A stretch of 64,000 nt of DNA, taken from Planctomycetota bacterium. Its GTDB lineage: Bacteria > Planctomycetota > UBA1135 > UBA2386. The DNA lies in contig JACKIB010000004.1 of the NCBI GenBank assembly GCA_020638695.1, forward strand, positions 186,001 through 250,000, in the 5' to 3' direction. A model generated the notes under the pieces. It had not been told where the DNA came from. It did no database searches and saw only the letters and a list, made by a program, of their open reading frames with translations. Shown here piece after piece: positions 59,725-64,000 of the stretch (the first letter of the stretch is position 1; each line of letters begins with the position of its first letter). Made by a program: the position numbers and the translations under genes.

Positions 59725-61100
59725 TCCGCGTGCAACCGTTGCTGGCTGCGGTGGTGCTCGGTTCGGCGGCGCATTGGGTCGCGCGCTGTCCAGACGCCAG
59801 GCAGGCCCGTGGACTTGCGAGTGGCGCGGTCGGTGCCGCACTGGGGGTGCTGGCGGTGGTGTCGCTGGTCCTCCACGGCTCGGTCGACGGCAGCGAAGTG
59901 CTTCTGTGGGGCCGCCGCGTGCAGCTCGCCGGGCGCGGGTGGGAGGCCTCCGCACCATTCGTCGACCTGCTGGTGGCGGCGCTCGCCGTCGGGCTGGCGC
60001 CGGTCGCCAGCCACGGACCGCGCACCCTGGCGGCGATCCTGCGGTTGATCGCCCTCGCACTGGCGTTCCTCGGCATGTCCGAACCGCTGGGGCTGGCGGC
60101 GTTGTGGGGGCTGCAGTTCGTGGTCGCTGCGGGGGAACTGCGGCGACTGGACGAAGCGCACGGCGGTTCTGCCGCGAAGCCGTTCGTCCGCTACCAGGCG
60201 CCGGCGCTCGGTCTGGTGGTGCTGGGTACGTTGGCATTGCTGTTCGGCTTCCGGAGCTTGGGCGTCACCGCCTGGTTGATGGCGATTGCGGTGCGCGAGG
60301 CGGTGATTCCGTTCCACGGTTGGCTGCCGACCCTGATCGCGCGGGCGCCGCTCGGGCTGGTGATCGCGCTGGTCGCCCCGCAGCCGGGGGTGTACGCCCA
60401 TCTGGCGGTGTTCGGCGACATGACCGGGGGTGCCTTGGCGCACGGCTTCGCCGCGGTCGGCGCGTTCACCGGCGTGCTCGGGGCCGCGCTCGGCGTGGTG
60501 CAGAACGATGCCCGGCGGGCGGCGGGGTGGCTGATCGTCAGCCAGACCGGCTTGATCGCCTTCGGACTTGCCAACGAATCGCAGGTCGGGCGGCTCGGCG
60601 CGGTGCTTTCGTGGCAGGTGATGGCGTTGGCGATGTCCGGCTACACGATGACCATCGCGGCGTTGGAGGCGCGGCGCGGCACGCTGTCGCTGCGCGTTCC
60701 CGGGGGGAGCTTCGCGCGCACCCCGCGGATGGCGGTGGCGTTCCTGCTGCTCGGCTTCTCCAGCGTTGCCCTGCCGCTCACCCTCGGTTTCGTCGCCGAG
60801 GACCTCTTGGTGCAGGGCTCGGTGGCCGAGTTTCCGCACGTCGGCTTCGCGGTGATCCTCGCGACGGCGCTGAACGGCATCAACGTGATGCGCTGCTTCT
60901 TCGTGCTGTTCTCGGGCACCGAGCGACACACCGGTGAAGTCGACCTGACGCGCCGCGAGGTCTGGGCGCTGAGTCTGGTGCTCGGCGCGCTGCTGCTCGG
61001 TGGCGTGTTCCCCAGGCTGTTCGTTGCGGGTGGACCCTCGCCGCCCGGCACCGCGGTGCACGGGCACCCGGGTTCCCCGTCGAAGGTGACCGATCGATGA
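59721..61100 (+). CDS. NuoM/NuoN-like membrane subunit, second DabB-type protein
   Basis: A 459-residue protein with about 12-14 membrane segments. It belongs to the same antiporter-like family as the preceding subunit but is more divergent. The segment MAIAVREAVIPFHGWLPTLIARAPLGL aligns with the NuoM/NuoN helix that normally carries a Lys before PFH; here it is Arg-Glu. A second conserved block is QNDARRAAGWLIVSQTGLI. The canonical DAB system has one such membrane protein; here a second follows directly (ATGA overlaps on both sides), so the complex may have two membrane subunits. The tail is Pro/Gly-rich. Function beyond this is inference. Confidence 0.8.
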   Translation: MIRVQPLLAAVVLGSAAHWVARCPDARQARGLASGAVGAALGVLAVVSLVLHGSVDGSEVLLWGRRVQLAGRGWEASAPFVDLLVAALAVGLAPVASHGPRTLAAILRLIALALAFLGMSEPLGLAALWGLQFVVAAGELRRLDEAHGGSAAKPFVRYQAPALGLVVLGTLALLFGFRSLGVTAWLMAIAVREAVIPFHGWLPTLIARAPLGLVIALVAPQPGVYAHLAVFGDMTGGALAHGFAAVGAFTGVLGAALGVVQNDARRAAGWLIVSQTGLIAFGLANESQVGRLGAVLSWQVMALAMSGYTMTIAALEARRGTLSLRVPGGSFARTPRMAVAFLLLGFSSVALPLTLGFVAEDLLVQGSVAEFPHVGFAVILATALNGINVMRCFFVLFSGTERHTGEVDLTRREVWALSLVLGALLLGGVFPRLFVAGGPSPPGTAVHGHPGSPSKVTDR

Positions 61101-62512
61101 TTCCCCGATTCGTGCCCGTGGCGTTGGCCGCCTTCCTGTCCGTGCCGCTGATCGCGCAGTCGACTCCGTCGACGCGGCCGCCGCGCAGCCTGTTGCGGCA
61201 GGACGAGGACTGGTCTCGGTTCCGCGCCGACCCGGACAGCGCGGATCCGTTCGACACGGTCAAGCACATTGCGCTCGCGCCCGAAGGCGGTACCTGGTTG
61301 TCGTTGGGTGGTCAGGTCGACACTCGCTTCGAGTCGTGGGACGGCTTCGGCTTCGGCGCGACCACCCCAGGGAACCGCGATGCTTTCCTGTTGGCACGTG
61401 CATTGGCGCACATCGACTTCCATCTCGACGAGCACTTTCGGGTTTGGGTCGAAGGCAAGTCGGCGCACTCCACGCACCGCGACCTGCCAGGGCTGCACCG
61501 GACCTCCGACGTCGACACGCTCGATCTGCACCAGGGGTTCGTCGACTACGTCACCGGACCGACCCACAACCGGCTGCGGGTGCGCGCCGGCCGGCAGTCA
61601 TTCGTGCTCGGTGCGCAACGGGTGGTCACCGTCAGTCCATGGGGCAACACGATGAACACCTTCGACGGGTTCTCCGCTGAGCTCGAGACCGAGCACTGGA
61701 CGCTGCTCGGGCTGGCGACCTGGTTCGTGCCGGTGCGCCGCTACGACTTCAACCAACTGGACGAACACCGCGCGCTGTACGGCGTGTATGCCACGCTTCG
61801 ACCCGAGCCGGGCGGGCGTGGACTCGACCTCTACGCGCTCGGCAACACGCGACCGAACGTGTCGGTGGCCGGCACCACCGGGGACGAGGACCGATTCACG
61901 TTCGGCTTCCGCAGCTTCGGCCCGCTCGGTCGGCTCGTGGGCGGGGTATTCGATGGCGAGTTGGAGGCGGCATACCAGACTGGTGAGGTCGGCTCGCATC
62001 CGGTGGATGCGTGGTTCTCAGCTGGCGTGCTCGGCTTCCGGCCGGAAGGTGTCGCCTGGGCGCCGCGCGTGTTCACCGGCTTCGACGCGGCGAGCGGGGA
62101 CCACCGGCCGGGTGGTTCGGTGCAGACCTACCACCAGCTGTTCGCGTTGGGTCACGCGTACTTCGGTTGGGCCGACGTGTTCGGCCGGCAGAACATTCTG
62201 TCGGCGCACCTCGGGCTCGAGCTGCATCCGAGCGCCAGCACGACGTTGATCGTGACCGGGCACACGTTCCGGCCGGAGCGTCGCTCGGACGTGCTGTACG
62301 GTACCGGGGGCACGCCGCTCCCCGGCGTGGGGGGCGCCCGCGATTGGGACCTGGGTCAGGAGCTCGACTTGATCGTGCGGCAGAAGCTCGGCACGCACGT
62401 GGATGCGTACCTCGGCTACAGCCACTTCTTCGCGGGCCCGGGCATCGCGCGCACGGGTGGCGGTGTCGAGGACATCGATTTCGCGTATGCGGGCGCTTCG
62501 TTCGCCTTCTGA
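61097..62512 (+). CDS. Outer-membrane beta-barrel porin, alginate-export family-like
   Basis: A 471-residue exported protein (signal peptide ends near LIAQ, residue 21). The rest shows the alternation of strands with aromatic ends typical of outer-membrane barrels, ending in FAYAGASFAF with the terminal Phe needed for barrel assembly. WLSLGGQVDTRFESWDGFG, LHQGFVDYVTGPTHNRLRVRAGRQ and QTYHQLFALGHAYFGWADVFGRQN match the alginate_exp family (AlgE-like). The 4-bp overlap with the second DabB-type gene makes it the last gene of the carbon operon, perhaps letting bicarbonate or another anion into the periplasm. Confidence 0.82.
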   Translation: MIPRFVPVALAAFLSVPLIAQSTPSTRPPRSLLRQDEDWSRFRADPDSADPFDTVKHIALAPEGGTWLSLGGQVDTRFESWDGFGFGATTPGNRDAFLLARALAHIDFHLDEHFRVWVEGKSAHSTHRDLPGLHRTSDVDTLDLHQGFVDYVTGPTHNRLRVRAGRQSFVLGAQRVVTVSPWGNTMNTFDGFSAELETEHWTLLGLATWFVPVRRYDFNQLDEHRALYGVYATLRPEPGGRGLDLYALGNTRPNVSVAGTTGDEDRFTFGFRSFGPLGRLVGGVFDGELEAAYQTGEVGSHPVDAWFSAGVLGFRPEGVAWAPRVFTGFDAASGDHRPGGSVQTYHQLFALGHAYFGWADVFGRQNILSAHLGLELHPSASTTLIVTGHTFRPERRSDVLYGTGGTPLPGVGGARDWDLGQELDLIVRQKLGTHVDAYLGYSHFFAGPGIARTGGGVEDIDFAYAGASFAF

Positions 62513-62536
62513 GCCGACGGCGCGTGCTGTCGGCTC
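62511..62536 (+). terminator. Hairpin at the end of the carbon operon
   Basis: GAGCCGAC (62511-62518) pairs perfectly with GTCGGCTC (62529-62536) across a 10-base loop, starting inside the porin stop codon. No T-run follows, so it is a GC-type terminator candidate or a 3' stability hairpin. Confidence 0.45.
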
Positions 62537-62602
62537 GGCTGGCTGGGTTGTTCCAGGACTCGCGATCCGCGGTGCGCGATGTGCGCTACCCTGCTGGCGC
62601 AC

Positions 62603-63025
62603 ATGGTAACCATCGAAGGCCGTTACGAAGGCGATCTCCGCTGCACGCTGCGCCACCCGTCCGGGTCGCAGCTCGACACCGACGCACCGAAGGACAACGA
62701 GGGTCGGGGTGAGGCGTTCAGTCCGACGGACTTGGTCGCCACGGCGTTCGCGTCGTGCGCGATGACGATCATGGGGATCGTCGCCCGGCGCGAGGGGTTG
62801 CCGATCGAGGGCATGACGGCGCGGGTCGTGAAGAAGATGTCGACCGATCCGCGGCGGATCGGCCAGCTGGCGCTGGAGATCGTGGTGCCGGGCCAGCTGG
62901 ACGCCGTGCAGCGGCAGCGGCTGGAGAATGCGGCGCACGCGTGTCCCGTGGCGAAGAGTCTGCATCCGGACATCCTGGCGCAGTCGCCGGTTCGATTCGT
63001 GTATCCGGACTGCGAAGGCAGCTGA
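62603..63025 (+). CDS. OsmC-family protein (organic hydroperoxide reductase-like)
   Basis: A 140-residue OsmC/Ohr-like protein from ATG 62603. The two redox cysteines are present: the first in ATAFASCAMTIMG and the second in AHACPVAKSL, with EAFSPTDLVATAFASC as the family signature. Such proteins reduce organic hydroperoxides in the cytoplasm, though the YhfA-like subgroup has no proven role. An alternative start 8 codons upstream gives MCATLLAHM, without merit. It lies 90 bp after the porin, beyond the hairpin at 62511, so it is probably a separate transcript. Confidence 0.88.
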   Translation: MVTIEGRYEGDLRCTLRHPSGSQLDTDAPKDNEGRGEAFSPTDLVATAFASCAMTIMGIVARREGLPIEGMTARVVKKMSTDPRRIGQLALEIVVPGQLDAVQRQRLENAAHACPVAKSLHPDILAQSPVRFVYPDCEGS

Positions 63026-63366
63026 GCGGCCGGGCTCTCGCGCATCCGCGGGAACCGTCCGGGGTGGAAGGTCCGCGCGCGAGGGCCGGTGTCGCCCGCG
63101 CGTCGTGTCGCCAGATTCGTCGGCGCGGAGGCCGAGGAGGATCGCGATTCGTTCGGGGTCATGGTGTTCGAGTCCCGGGACTTCGCGGTCGTCACAGCCA
63201 CGTACACCCACGGATCGTCAAGAACCACGTGGTGCCTGGCTCCCGCGGCCAACGGCCCGGGCGGAAGGCGCTTCGTCCGGCATCGAGGGCTTCCACCTCA
63301 ACGCCCACGGTCAGCCGCGAACGCGACTGCCGCGCAGCGGCGTCGGCGCGTCGCTCGCGCAAACGA
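63026..63366. other. Non-coding gap of about 340 bp
   Basis: Between the OsmC gene and the convergent lipoprotein gene, frames on both strands are open but none has a recognisable start or domain. A stretch at about 63170-63290 has weak resemblance to the palindromic repeat interior (CCCGGGCGGAAGGCG) but cannot be aligned with confidence. Confidence 0.4.
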
Positions 63367-63397
63367 GCGACCTTGCGCGATCGCGGCAGCTCGGTCA
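63367..63397 (+). repeat. Right-arm fragment of the 182-bp palindromic repeat
   Basis: GCGACCTTGCGCGATCGC followed by GGCAGCTCGGTCA matches the right arm of the copy at 7964 in all but one position over 31 bases. The outer inverted repeat and the left arm are not recognisable, so it is a remnant. It overlaps the 3' end of the lipoprotein gene by 3 bp. Confidence 0.6.
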
Positions 63398-64000
63398 CTT
63401 CGGAGTCACGCCACTAGTGGCGCGACGGGTGGGCGCGATCCGACGAAGTCCCTTGCTGAATCGGAGTAGCTCTCCGGCGACCCTCGAGAACGCGTCGTCG
63501 CGGTCCACAGAGGCCCTCGCAGCGACCCAATAGCGGTGACCATCTCGAATCTCCAATACGAACATCGTGCCGTCCAGGATCATGAAGTCCTTGTCCGTCA
63601 AGCCACGCGTTTCCCAGATTCGCTCCCTGTCTGCGACCTCGATCAGCTTGGTCCAGCCCTCGCGGTTTGCGAGCTTCGAGGACTGCTCCATGATCTCGCC
63701 GGGTTCGTAGCCACCCTCTCCGTCCAAGACGGTCCAGGCTACTCGCAGGGACTTGCCATCGACGAGCTCTGCCCGGCATGCCACCGGGTGGAACGACGTC
63801 GGGAGAATCAGCAAGCGACACGCTCTAGTGCAACCGCCTCTTGCCGAGCGAATCGAAGGCTCGCTCATCGCCCTCAGGTGCTTCTCGAACCACAAACGCA
63901 GAGATTTGTCCATCTCCGCATCGTTCGGGTACAGGTCACCTCGGCGGAAATACGGGGTAGTCGATTCGCCCTCCGTGCGACACGAGGTCAATACAGAGAC
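63395..64000 (-). CDS. Lipoprotein of unknown function (5' end outside window)
   Basis: A frame of about 201 residues open to the right window edge. The first in-window residues read VSVLTSC, which fits the end of a lipoprotein signal peptide with lipobox LTSC, so the true start probably lies a few codons beyond the edge; the first usable in-frame codon inside the window is a TTG at 63991. The mature part has two Cys (GGCTRACRLL), a strand-rich core (AELVDGKSLRVAWTVLDGEGG, DFMILDGTMFVLEIRDGHRYWVAAR), and a basic tail. No family is recognised. It faces the OsmC gene across a gap holding a repeat remnant. Confidence 0.7.
   Translation of the reverse strand, partial: VSVLTSCRTEGESTTPYFRRGDLYPNDAEMDKSLRLWFEKHLRAMSEPSIRSARGGCTRACRLLILPTSFHPVACRAELVDGKSLRVAWTVLDGEGGYEPGEIMEQSSKLANREGWTKLIEVADRERIWETRGLTDKDFMILDGTMFVLEIRDGHRYWVAARASVDRDDAFSRVAGELLRFSKGLRRIAPTRRATSGVTPK

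Noticed and set aside
1..64000. CRISPR arrays, tRNA or rRNA genes, complete insertion sequences, PEP-CTERM tails
   Set aside because: None was found by reading: no regular direct-repeat and spacer pattern, no cloverleaf-like sequence, no transposase frame, and no protein with motif plus helix plus basic C terminus.

Overview
The window is a high-GC (roughly 68-70% by eye) bacterial chromosome segment with tightly packed genes and many GTG starts at 4-bp GTGA or ATGA overlaps. The gene content suggests a Gram-negative member of the Planctomycetota or a close relative. The evidence is an ECF sigma factor next to a TPR-tailed Ser/Thr kinase, an exosortase-type exopolysaccharide locus, large exported proteins without known domains, exported S9, M28 and M49 peptidases, and a DabA (DUF2309) operon. 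This lineage call is inference; there is no rRNA marker. No tRNA, rRNA, CRISPR array or complete insertion sequence was seen.

Region 1 (1-15157, + strand) is one nearly continuous exopolysaccharide/exosortase cluster. It holds two sugar epimerases, rmlA-rmlD-rmlB (rmlC not present), a Wza-like export lipoprotein, a Wzz-like chain-length protein, an O-ligase, an asparagine-synthase-like amidotransferase, two GT4 glycosyltransferases, an exosortase with a separate EpsI protein, and a polysaccharide deacetylase. Region 2 (15182-21735, - strand) carries a 1347-residue TPR protein, a sigma-54-type response regulator (PrsR-like) and a histidine-kinase-like protein whose phospho-accepting His is Asp. 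Region 3 (22068-27086) adds a zinc-ribbon membrane protein, a GT2 glycosyltransferase, a GT2-FemAB fusion, a small membrane protein, GmhB and a PEGA lipoprotein.

Region 4 (27333-46581) is a mixed stretch of mostly exported proteins: an SH3-like protein, a TPR plus HExxH metallopeptidase, a TMTC-like membrane protein with TPRs, an M28 peptidase, a DUF692 (MNIO) enzyme with a small partner, a Tat-exported protein, an operon of S9 peptidase, exported DPP III and truncated haemoglobin, an SDR/GNAT pair, and two unknown exported proteins. Region 5 (46613-53000, - strand) has a TPR Ser/Thr kinase and ECF sigma factor downstream of two exported structural proteins, one with nine decapeptide repeats from a 30-bp minisatellite. 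Region 6 (53817-62512, + strand) is a five-gene inorganic-carbon operon: SulP transporter, DabA, two NuoL/M/N-like subunits and a beta-barrel porin, each touching the next. An OsmC protein and the 3' part of a lipoprotein gene close the window.

A dispersed palindromic repeat family (full copies of 182 bp with about 20-bp terminal inverted repeats) occurs at 7964-8145 and 8306-8487, with decayed copies at about 21736, 22500, 35771, 63367 and possibly 3915. The two full copies flank a different 162-bp element with perfect 18-bp inverted ends. The most notable signals are the degenerate two-component pair of the exosortase locus, the SulP-DabA-double-DabB-porin operon, the MNIO pair and this repeat family.
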